Below, piece after piece: positions 34,009-40,903 of a DNA stretch of 64,000 bases. The stretch covers positions 186,001-250,000 of the forward strand of contig SZNP01000001.1 in assembly GCA_005239435.1 (NCBI GenBank), read 5' to 3'. The notes under the pieces are model-generated. The model was not told where the DNA came from and ran no database searches. It saw only the letters and a list, made by a program, of their open reading frames with translations. The position numbers and the translations under genes were made by a program. Source of the DNA: Halorussus salinisoli. Lineage in GTDB: Archaea; Halobacteriota; Halobacteria; Halobacteriales; Haladaptataceae. Numbering within the stretch: position 1 is the stretch's first letter; each line of letters starts with the position of its first letter.

Positions 34009-34608
34009 ATGCGAGAACGGAACTCCATCGACGACGACTCGAACGACGAACCGAACTCCGAACCAGTCGAGGACCGGCGACTGCCGCCCGAAATCGGCGG
34101 AAACCTCAAGTCGCTCCTCGGCACCGACGACCGTCCCGAGACGTTCGGCGAGTGCATCGACGCTCTCGCCGTCACGTTCGGCGACGACTGGCCGCCGGAC
34201 GTCACCGACCTCTGCCACGACGACGAGGGCCACCACCGCGCCGAGACCGAGACCGACACCTACCGGTTCGTCTGCGTCCTCGACGCCGTGTTGCTCCCGT
34301 TCCTGACGGACAGCACGGTCGAGGTGCGCTCCGAAGGCCCGCGGACCGGTACTACCGTCACCTCGCACGTCTCGCAGGCCGGTATCGAGACCGACCCCGA
34401 AGACGCCGTGCTGTCGTTCGGAGTCGCGCCGGTCGACCCGAGCGCCGAACCGACGCCGGAACTGACCTACGAGACGATGTGTCCGTACATCCACGCGTTC
34501 CCCGACCGAGACGCTTACGAGGGATGGTCCGAGAGCGTCGACGCGCCGACGACGCCACTCCCGCTCTCAGACGGGTTCGCACTGGCGCGGGCGATGGTCC
34601 GGGCCTGA
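34009..34608 (+). CDS. alkylmercury lyase (MerB)-like protein
   Basis: The 199-residue protein resembles the organomercurial lyase domain. FVCVLDAVLLPFL carries C89 and D92 (spacing as C96/D99 of the classical MerB), then TVEVRSEGPRTGTTVTSHVS. A later C158 lies in TYETMCPYIHAFP (equivalent to MerB C159). These three residues cleave carbon-mercury bonds in MerB. The N-terminal 30 residues are an acidic extension. Divergent HxlR control supports inducible detoxification, but no merA or mercury transporter is nearby, so another organometal or unrelated role is possible. Confidence 0.72.
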   Translation: MRERNSIDDDSNDEPNSEPVEDRRLPPEIGGNLKSLLGTDDRPETFGECIDALAVTFGDDWPPDVTDLCHDDEGHHRAETETDTYRFVCVLDAVLLPFLTDSTVEVRSEGPRTGTTVTSHVSQAGIETDPEDAVLSFGVAPVDPSAEPTPELTYETMCPYIHAFPDRDAYEGWSESVDAPTTPLPLSDGFALARAMVRA

Positions 34609-34609
34609 C

Positions 34610-35560
34610 TCACCGCAGGTCGCGCCGCGCGGCGTCGAGTCGGTCGCGGACGAACGACGCCATCACGACGCCGAGTTCGTCGGCCGGAACGTCCGCCCGG
34701 GCACCGACTTCGCCGACCTTCCGGAGCGGTTTCAGGGTCAGTGCCGCCCGGTAGACGGCCCTCCGGGCGTCGAACCCCGGCGGAAGCGGCCGGACCGACT
34801 CGTAGCCCGCTATCAGCGCGCTCCGGAGGTCGCCGTCGGTCTCGGGGGAGTGGGGCTTCTCGAACCAGCCGAGTTCGGCGCGAGCGAGGTCGAACTCGCC
34901 GGGCGCGGCCCGGGCGACCTCCCAGTCGAGGACCGACGACACGCCGTCGTCGCCGAACCGCAGGTTGTCGTCCTCGTAATCGCCGTGGACGAGGACCGGG
35001 TCGCCCGCGTCCTCGAACGCGGCGGCGTGGTTCCGGACGAACGCCACCACGTCTCCTCCGAGGTCGGCGAAATCCGACCCGGCGAGGCCGTCGCTCCAGT
35101 CGGCGACCCACTCGGCGAAGAGGTCGGGCCACGACTCGCGGGCGTCGAGTTCCAGCCGGTCGTCCGCGGGCCGGAGTTCGCCGTGTGCCTCGAACGGGAA
35201 CGCCTCGTGAACCCGCGCGAGGGTCGTCCCGGCGTCGCGGAGGCGGCGCTCGCGGACCTCGCGCGGTGCGTCCCCGTCGTACTCGCCGCCCGCCGCGAAC
35301 GACGCGACGTAGCAGTTCTCGCCGTGGACGAGGAGGTCGGGTACCGGGGCCGCACCGCTCTCGGCGACGTGCTCGTGAACCAGCGCATCGCGGTGTAGGC
35401 CGGTCGCGTCGTCGCGGGCGAGTTTGCAGACCGCGCGCCGCCCCTCGAACTCGACCTCGTGGACGACGTGGCGGTCGGTCGTCAACAGTTCCTCTCGGAC
35501 CTCGAAGTCGTTCGTTACCGATGCGAGCGCGTCGCGTACGTCTTCCGGTGTTTCCGTCAT
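34610..35560 (-). CDS. aminoglycoside-phosphotransferase-fold kinase
   Basis: The 316-residue APH/choline-kinase-fold protein has the catalytic HGDYEDDNLRF and the metal-binding VLDWEVARAAPGEFDLA. Its N-terminal lobe contains a Lys-bearing strand (FEGRRAVCKLARDD). Such kinases phosphorylate small molecules, and drug resistance is not implied. Its stop is one base from that of the convergent MerB-like gene. Confidence 0.88.
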   Translation of the reverse strand: MTETPEDVRDALASVTNDFEVREELLTTDRHVVHEVEFEGRRAVCKLARDDATGLHRDALVHEHVAESGAAPVPDLLVHGENCYVASFAAGGEYDGDAPREVRERRLRDAGTTLARVHEAFPFEAHGELRPADDRLELDARESWPDLFAEWVADWSDGLAGSDFADLGGDVVAFVRNHAAAFEDAGDPVLVHGDYEDDNLRFGDDGVSSVLDWEVARAAPGEFDLARAELGWFEKPHSPETDGDLRSALIAGYESVRPLPPGFDARRAVYRAALTLKPLRKVGEVGARADVPADELGVVMASFVRDRLDAARRDLR

Positions 35561-35949
35561 GGGTTGTGCGCCGCGTTACGTGCGGCGACCGGTCGTGCTA
35601 CGGGCCAGTGCCGCGGCTACGACCGAAAGAAGGTGCGCACGCTCCACTTCTCGGGAGCGCGACTTGAACGTTCGGTTACTCGACTGTTCGCCGAGTTTCG
35701 CGCTCGGAAGCGACAGGAGTTCCACCTTCGGAAATGTATTTGTTCTCTACACCACTCTCGACGTTGATCTGAGAATTGTATTTGTTTCTCGGTCGGGATT
35801 CCATCGCGCTCCTCGCGTTACGACTCCCGGCGTACAGTACTGTGTAGTCCGGTCCTGATTGGTCTGTGAGGGCTGGTGTCGAGAGACACCGACGCCCCGC
35901 GAGAAGCGAATCAGACGAGTTTTGTACCCCGAAAGAGACACTCCGAGTC
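35561..35949. other. 389-bp intergenic region
   Basis: No gene is evident. Two similar AT-rich strings occur, tgtatttgttctc at 35735-35747 and ttgtatttgtttctc at 35776-35790, and a related one appears at 40712-40726. The rest has ordinary composition. An upstream extension of the next gene is open but has poor coding quality. Confidence 0.4.
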
Positions 35950-36540
35950 GTGCCGCGGTTCGACTACCCCTGTCCCGACTGCCGGACGACGAGTAGCCTC
36001 CACGGCCCCGACTGCGGGTTCGAAGGCGCGTCGTGGTCCGACATCGAGAAGGCCTACACCGACATCGTGGCGGTGCTGTCGGGCAACGCCCTCCCCGAGG
36101 ACGCGCTCCGGAACGCCGTCCACGGTCGGTGGAGCAACCTCCACAAGGCCGCGCTGGACCGCCTCCAACACGAACAGCGCGTGATGGAGACCGAGAGCGG
36201 CCAACTCGAACTGCTGACCGCCGCCGAGTACAAGGAACACGTCACCGACCCGAACGTCGAACCCATCAAGACCGTCGCAGAGAAGGGGTCGGTGCCGGGT
36301 GCCCACGACAACGCCGTCTTCGCCATGATCGCGTGGTACGAGATGGTGGGTCTCTCGTGGGAGGAGACTCGCGAGCGCGTCGTGGACTGGCTTCGCAACA
36401 CTGGAACGTGGACCCGCGGCGGGTTCGAGGAGGCTTCGCCGCAAGAACTCGTGAACAAGAAGCGCCACGTCTACGAGTCGGGCTACGGTTGGAAGGAGAA
36501 GGCCGAGGCCGCGAAGGCGGTCATCGACCGGAGTCTGTAA
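35950..36540 (+). CDS. conserved haloarchaeal zinc-finger protein (DUF7474-like)
   Basis: With the GTG at 35950 the product has 196 residues and begins MPRFDYPCPDCRTTSSLHGP, a start with a Cys knuckle (CPDC plus a later Cys in DCGF). The remainder is helical and contains VPGAHDNAVFAMIAWYEMVG and ERVVDWLRNTGTWTRGG, which is a well-conserved look. Starts further upstream would add an unrelated basic stretch. It converges on pcn. I believe it is a DUF7474-type protein; function unknown. Confidence 0.75.
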   Translation: MPRFDYPCPDCRTTSSLHGPDCGFEGASWSDIEKAYTDIVAVLSGNALPEDALRNAVHGRWSNLHKAALDRLQHEQRVMETESGQLELLTAAEYKEHVTDPNVEPIKTVAEKGSVPGAHDNAVFAMIAWYEMVGLSWEETRERVVDWLRNTGTWTRGGFEEASPQELVNKKRHVYESGYGWKEKAEAAKAVIDRSL

Positions 36541-36619
36541 TCGAGGAGTCGGTGTCGGTGCCGATTACGGCTTGCGCTACTCGTTTTGGAGAGTCGAAGG
36601 AGAAGGTTCCGCAACCGAG

Positions 36620-37363
36620 TTAGTCGCTCTGAATCCGCGGCGCGAGCATGAAGGTGACGTTACCCTGCCCCTCCGCGATGTCGAAGTGAAGTTTGACGGG
36701 GAACTCCTCGCCGAGTTCGACCGTGACCTCGGCGTCGCTCGGGATGGCCTTGTTCATGTCCTTGAGGTAGTCGAGGCTGAACAGCGACCGGGCGGGACCG
36801 GCCTGCAGGTCCACGAGGTCCTCGCGGTCGAGTTCGAGGCGCACGTCGTCGGTGTCGCCCTCGGCCTCCACGACGAAGGTCTCCTCGTCGGCGTCGACCG
36901 CCAGCGCGATGTGGTCGGACACCATGTCGGCCGCCGTGACCGAGCGGTCGATGTCCTTGCCCTCGACGACGATTTCCGCCGGGAGGTCGAGGTCCGGGAT
37001 GTCGGGTTCCTGTCGGATAGAGTCGGGGTCGATGAGCGCGAGGGTGTATTCGAGACCGTCGATCTGGATGTGAAGCTTCCGGGTCTCCTCGTCGAGTTCG
37101 AGATGAATCGGCTGGTCGCCGGTCGCCATTCCCGCGATATCTTCGAGTCGGTCGAGATTCACGCCGATGATGCCGCCGTCGGCCTCGTAGGACTCGAAGG
37201 CGGCCGCGTCGAGTTCGAGGTCCACCATCCCCACGTTGGCGGGGTCTACTGCCCGAATAGCGAGACCGTCCTCTTCGAGGTGGATCTTACACTCGTCCAC
37301 CAGCACGCCCACGGAGTCGATAGTGTCCTTGAGCGTGTCGGCGCTCACGATAGCCTTAAACAT
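36620..37363 (-). CDS. pcn: DNA polymerase sliding clamp PCNA
   Basis: The 247-residue clamp begins [19 protein letters not shown] and contains the DNA-facing [21 protein letters not shown] region. It ends with the C-terminal [12 protein letters not shown], with the two-domain repeat typical of archaeal PCNA. It encircles DNA and tethers polymerase, ligase and nucleases. ATG 37363 is the family start. A cataaaaaagac TATA element (minus strand gtcttttttatg) lies about 30 bp upstream. Confidence 0.97.
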   Translation of the reverse strand: MFKAIVSADTLKDTIDSVGVLVDECKIHLEEDGLAIRAVDPANVGMVDLELDAAAFESYEADGGIIGVNLDRLEDIAGMATGDQPIHLELDEETRKLHIQIDGLEYTLALIDPDSIRQEPDIPDLDLPAEIVVEGKDIDRSVTAADMVSDHIALAVDADEETFVVEAEGDTDDVRLELDREDLVDLQAGPARSLFSLDYLKDMNKAIPSDAEVTVELGEEFPVKLHFDIAEGQGNVTFMLAPRIQSD

Positions 37364-37388
37364 CTTGGCAAGTGGTACGAACCCCCGG

Positions 37389-37400
37389 CATAAAAAAGAC
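37389..37400 (-). promoter_or_regulatory. TATA box of pcn
   Basis: On the minus strand this reads gtcttttttatg, centred about 30 bp upstream of the pcn ATG. The T-rich run is the strongest AT patch in the gap. Confidence 0.5.
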
Positions 37401-37454
37401 CCGTTCGGGCGCGCACGCGTGAGAGCGTACGCGGAACGAACCATTACTCGGTTC

Positions 37455-37480
37455 GAGCGAAGGTGGTAAACCACTCGCTC
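37455..37480. promoter_or_regulatory. interrupted palindrome upstream of rlmE
   Basis: GAGCGA-ag-GTGG-taaa-CCAC-TCGCTC is a two-part inverted repeat centred about 33 bp before the rlmE ATG. It overlaps the expected TATA/BRE position, so it may be an operator. Confidence 0.45.
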
Positions 37481-37500
37481 GACTACTACCTCCCAACTAA

Positions 37501-38259
37501 ATGAGCCACAAAGACCACTACTACAACAAGTCGAAGCAGGAGGGCTATCGCTCTCGTGCCGCGTACAAACTCCAGCAACTCGACCGCGAGGAGGACCTGC
37601 TCCACGAGGGCAAGACCGTCGTGGACCTCGGAGCGGCCCCCGGCGGGTGGCTACAGGTCGCCGCCGAGGAGGTCGGCGAGACGGGAACCGTAATCGGCGT
37701 GGACCTCCAGCGAATCGACTCCATCGACGGCGTGGAGACGGTTCGCGGCGACATGACCGAGGAGTCCACGAAGGAGGAGGTCCGGGAGATTGCGGGCGAC
37801 GCGGTGGACGTGGTCGTCTCCGACCTGGCCCCGAACATGACCGGCGAGTACAGCGTGGACCACGCCCGGTCGGTCCACCTCGCCCGGCAGGCGTTCGAGA
37901 CGGCGCTCGACGTACTCGATTCGGGCGGCGACTTCGCGGTGAAGGTGTTCGAGGGCCAGGACCTGGACGAGTTCCGGTCGGACCTCGACGAGGAGTTCCA
38001 GTACGTCCGGACGCTCCGTCCCGACGCCTCCCGCGACTCCTCCTCGGAGGTCTACCTCGTCGCCAAGGGCCGGATGACCGCGCCCGTCGAGGAGGGCGAC
38101 GTCGTGGAAGTCGAAATCGTGGACGAGGGGTCGGAGGGCGACGGCGTGGCCAAGGTCGAGGAGTACACGCTGTTCGTCACCGGTGCCGATCAGGGCGAGA
38201 CCGTCGAAGTCCAGGTCACCGAGGTCAAACCCCGGTTCGGGTTCGCCGACCCGGTGTAG
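37501..38259 (+). CDS. rlmE: 23S rRNA 2'-O-methyltransferase RlmE with TRAM domain
   Basis: The 252-residue protein has an RrmJ/FtsJ-type domain: [15 protein letters not shown] with the first catalytic Lys, [15 protein letters not shown] for [14 protein letters not shown] with the catalytic Asp, and [10 protein letters not shown] with the second Lys. A TRAM RNA-binding domain fills the last 60 residues ([13 protein letters not shown] ... [13 protein letters not shown]). It methylates a uridine in 23S rRNA. It is divergent from pcn. Confidence 0.95.
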   Translation: MSHKDHYYNKSKQEGYRSRAAYKLQQLDREEDLLHEGKTVVDLGAAPGGWLQVAAEEVGETGTVIGVDLQRIDSIDGVETVRGDMTEESTKEEVREIAGDAVDVVVSDLAPNMTGEYSVDHARSVHLARQAFETALDVLDSGGDFAVKVFEGQDLDEFRSDLDEEFQYVRTLRPDASRDSSSEVYLVAKGRMTAPVEEGDVVEVEIVDEGSEGDGVAKVEEYTLFVTGADQGETVEVQVTEVKPRFGFADPV

Positions 38260-38269
38260 CCCGAGTCCG

Positions 38270-38479
38270 TCACCGCGAAATCCAGCAGTACGTCTGAATC
38301 CCGCCGAACACGAGCGCGAGTACGCCGTTTTCTATCAACAGGAACAGATGCGCCTGTCCCGGGTCTACTTGCCGGACCACCAGCAGCAGAATCGCGAACA
38401 CCGTCGCCAGTACGAGGTTGTACTTCGCCAGCGCCGACCAACACGACTGGTCGAGTTCGATGAGACCGTCGCTGCCCAT
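38270..38479 (-). CDS. small two-helix membrane protein
   Basis: The 69-residue protein has two hydrophobic helices (YNLVLATVFAILLLVV and HLFLLIENGVLALVFGG). The N-terminus MGSDGLIELDQSCW is short and hydrophilic, and the end is QTYCWISR. It converges closely on rlmE (10 bp). No family is recognised. Confidence 0.6.
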   Translation of the reverse strand: MGSDGLIELDQSCWSALAKYNLVLATVFAILLLVVRQVDPGQAHLFLLIENGVLALVFGGIQTYCWISR

Positions 38480-38544
38480 GTCGGTAAATCGAGACGGAGG
38501 CGGAAAAGCCGGACGGGTGTCACGAACCGCGGACTCGCCGTGTG

Positions 38545-38751
38545 TCAGATGCGCGCGCCGACGTCGGCCCACCTGACCAGCCCTCTGAAGAAGATGACGA
38601 TGCCGACCAGGAACGCGGTCAGCGCCGCGAGCATCGACGTCGAGTCGAGTGACGGACCACCGAGGAAGGGTCCCCGGACCAGCATCCAACCGCCGAACAG
38701 GGTCACGGCGAGGCCGAAAGAGGCGGTCAACCCACCGAGTAGCTTTCGCAT
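38545..38751 (-). CDS. small two-helix membrane protein
   Basis: The 68-residue protein starts MRKLLGGLTASFGLAVTLFGGW with a first helix, then LVRGPFLGGPSLDSTS as a loop and LAALTAFLVGIVIFFRG as a second helix. It precedes another two-helix protein by 65 bp on the same strand, so the two may form one transcript. Function unknown. Confidence 0.6.
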   Translation of the reverse strand: MRKLLGGLTASFGLAVTLFGGWMLVRGPFLGGPSLDSTSMLAALTAFLVGIVIFFRGLVRWADVGARI

Positions 38752-38808
38752 ATTCGTCTGGCTCACTCAACCACACTCAAGAAACGCTTTTGGCCGTTAA
38801 TTGACCAG

Positions 38809-39579
38809 TCAGTTACTAGTCTGGTTGTGCGCCTCGTCGAGCCACGTCGGTTCTTCGACTGCCGTCTCGCCCACGTCCGAAACCGTCATCGTGACCGAGA
38901 TGCGCGACGCGGCGTCGTCGCGGCCGGTCCGTATCGACGCTTCGAACCGATGGACGACGCCCTGCTCGTCCACGAGGATGGTCGCGTTGTAGTCCGTAAC
39001 GTTCGTCCCGTCGGGCGCGGAGACGTCGCTCCCGTCTGCTCGGAGAACGACGACTGTCGTACCGTCGACGTCGCGGACGCCGGTCGGCGTGAAGTTCGCT
39101 CCGACCTGTCCGGCGAACCGGTCGAGATAGGACGCGCCGGAGTACGACGACGGAACGAGTGACGTACCGTCGGACGTGCGCTCGGACGTCTGATACGTCG
39201 CGTCACCGTCGGTACCGATTCGGAGGTAGCGTTGCTCGGCGGTCGTGTACAGTTCCATCGCTCGTTTCGTGTCCGAGACGTTCATTCGCACGTTGTCGCG
39301 GTTCGGCCCGACCGCCGCTCGTAGGGCGGTCGACCGATTCGACTGCGAACTGCTCTGGTTCACGTCGAGTCCGAGCGCGAAACTACTCCCATTCAGCGCC
39401 TCGGTGTGGCTCTCTCCGAGGGCCGAGACGTTCGTTCCGTTCTCGGAGACGCCTGCCGGATAGGAGACGTCTTCGAGCGACTGTTCACCTGCACCACCGT
39501 CGCCGGTGAGCGCGCCGGAGCAACCGGCGAGGGCGACGAGACAACTGATCGCGAGTAACTGGAGGGCCTTGCGTCGCAT
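38809..39579 (-). CDS. lipoprotein, DUF7537-like
   Basis: The 256-residue protein has a Sec-type lipoprotein signal (MRRKALQLLAISCLVALAGC) with the lipobox Cys at residue 20. An Asn/Ser/Thr-rich, beta-type mature domain contains many N-x-S/T sites. A lipidated cell-surface carrier-like domain (LolA/LppX type) is likely. It resembles haloarchaeal DUF7537 proteins. The function is unknown. Confidence 0.75.
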   Translation of the reverse strand: MRRKALQLLAISCLVALAGCSGALTGDGGAGEQSLEDVSYPAGVSENGTNVSALGESHTEALNGSSFALGLDVNQSSSQSNRSTALRAAVGPNRDNVRMNVSDTKRAMELYTTAEQRYLRIGTDGDATYQTSERTSDGTSLVPSSYSGASYLDRFAGQVGANFTPTGVRDVDGTTVVVLRADGSDVSAPDGTNVTDYNATILVDEQGVVHRFEASIRTGRDDAASRISVTMTVSDVGETAVEEPTWLDEAHNQTSN

Positions 39580-39699
39580 GTGAATCCACGGTACGCGAGG
39601 GGGCAGAAAGAGCCACCGGTGTCAGTCGGGTGTGGGTGTCAGTCGGTAGGCGGGTGCGAGTCGCGGGCGTCCGCCGGAGGAATCGGTCTGGGGTCCGCG

Positions 39700-40428
39700 T
39701 CAGTCGGCGGTCCGCGGCGCTGGCGCGGCCGACCCGCGCGACCGGAGATAGCCGACCGCGGCGTAGACGAACGGGGTGTCGACGACCGCGATGAGGAGTT
39801 TGAGGACGTACTGGCCGACCACGAGTCCGAGAAGCGCGTTCAGGGCCTGCGGGTCGCCGCCGCGGAGCGCGGGCATGACGGCGAACCCGACGAACACGAA
39901 GATGAAGGTGTCGAGGAGTTGGCTCGTCGCCGTCGAACCGACGTTCCGGACCCAGAGGCGCTCGCCGTCGGTCCACTCGCGGATGCGGTGGAAGACCAGC
40001 ACGTCCCAGTGCTGGCTCACGACGTAGGCCAGCAGGCTGGCGACGACGATGTCGAGACTCGCGCCGAGGACGCGCTCGAACGTCGCGGGGTCGATGGAAC
40101 CGAACGGCGCGGCGGGCGCGGCGATGGTCGAGTAGACGAGCGCCAGCAGGACAAAGTTCATCGCGAACCCGACGTTGACCATCTTGTGGGCCTCGTCGGG
40201 ACCGTAGAGTTCGGAGTAGCAGTCCGACGCGAAGAAGGTCAGGGCGTAGGCCAGCGCCGCGCCCGGCATCACCAGCATGTCGCCGGTGAACGGGAGCGAG
40301 GCGGGGATGGAGAAGCCCAGTAGCTTCGAGGCGGTCATCTGGGCCGTCACCAGCGCGGTGACGAACAACGCGACCAGCGCGATGCGTCCGGTAGGGAGCG
40401 GTGTGGTCTCTCGGTAGTGGTCGGTCAT
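39700..40428 (-). CDS. queuosine-precursor transporter family (YhhQ/VUT) protein
   Basis: The 242-residue protein has about six helices and the VUT family blocks: IALVALFVTALVTAQMTASK, then FFASDCYSELYGPDEAHKMV and LDTFIFVFVGFAV. It imports a 7-deazaguanine base such as preQ0, used in archaea for archaeosine in tRNA. ATG 40428 gives a hydrophilic start just before helix 1. It follows an RHH regulator gene by 14 bp in the same operon. Confidence 0.92.
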   Translation of the reverse strand: MTDHYRETTPLPTGRIALVALFVTALVTAQMTASKLLGFSIPASLPFTGDMLVMPGAALAYALTFFASDCYSELYGPDEAHKMVNVGFAMNFVLLALVYSTIAAPAAPFGSIDPATFERVLGASLDIVVASLLAYVVSQHWDVLVFHRIREWTDGERLWVRNVGSTATSQLLDTFIFVFVGFAVMPALRGGDPQALNALLGLVVGQYVLKLLIAVVDTPFVYAAVGYLRSRGSAAPAPRTAD

Positions 40429-40442
40429 CTTCGAGTCCTCGG

Positions 40443-40616
40443 TCAGTCGTCTTCGAGTCGGCCGTGTCGCTCGTCGATTTCGTCCAGTACGTCCAGCATC
40501 TTTCGCACGGAGGCCCGGATGGCCTCGCTCCGGTTGACGAACTTCCCGTCTTCGCCGACGTGGTCGTCGAGGTCTTCGAGGAGTTCGTCGGGCACTTCCA
40601 CGCTTATCTTGCTCAT
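40443..40616 (-). CDS. ribbon-helix-helix (CopG/NikR-like) regulator
   Basis: The 57-residue protein is a compact RHH DNA-binding domain: MSKISVEVPDELLEDLDDHV, a conserved FVNRSEAIRASVRKML helix and an acidic tail. RHH dimers bind short palindromes. Placed 14 bp upstream of the transporter gene, it may control it and itself. A TATA-like agtttaaacc lies about 26 bp upstream of its ATG. Confidence 0.88.
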   Translation of the reverse strand: MSKISVEVPDELLEDLDDHVGEDGKFVNRSEAIRASVRKMLDVLDEIDERHGRLEDD

Positions 40617-40637
40617 ACTGGGGTATTATCGCTCGGT

Positions 40638-40647
40638 GGTTTAAACT
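40638..40647 (-). promoter_or_regulatory. TATA box of the RHH-transporter operon
   Basis: The minus-strand agtttaaacc is centred about 26 bp upstream of the RHH ATG. The palindromic tttaaa could also overlap a regulator site. Confidence 0.5.
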
Positions 40648-40719
40648 GTTCGAGACTCCGACGTGAGCGGCGTCGAGCGCGAGTTCAGAAATATTTAAAT
40701 TTCTATCGAGATTGTATTT

Positions 40720-40734
40720 CGTTCTATTAGAACG
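40720..40734. promoter_or_regulatory. 15-bp inverted repeat upstream of the RHH gene
   Basis: CGTTCT-ATT-AGAACG has perfect 6-bp arms and lies about 105 bp upstream of the RHH start and about 170 bp past the TatC2 stop. It could be an operator or part of a terminator. Confidence 0.35.
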
Positions 40735-40903
40735 TTTTAGACACTTCGGTTTGCCATCTGAACGTCTCGCTCTGCGAGCGAACGGTGTCTGCTCGGACGC
40801 GACCCCGGTCGAGACGGCGTGTGCGCTAGCTACTGTTCGGTGGGCAGAACGAGTCTTCCGGAGTAGCGCCGAAACCAACGTCGAGAGACCGGCGGGTCGC
40901 GCC

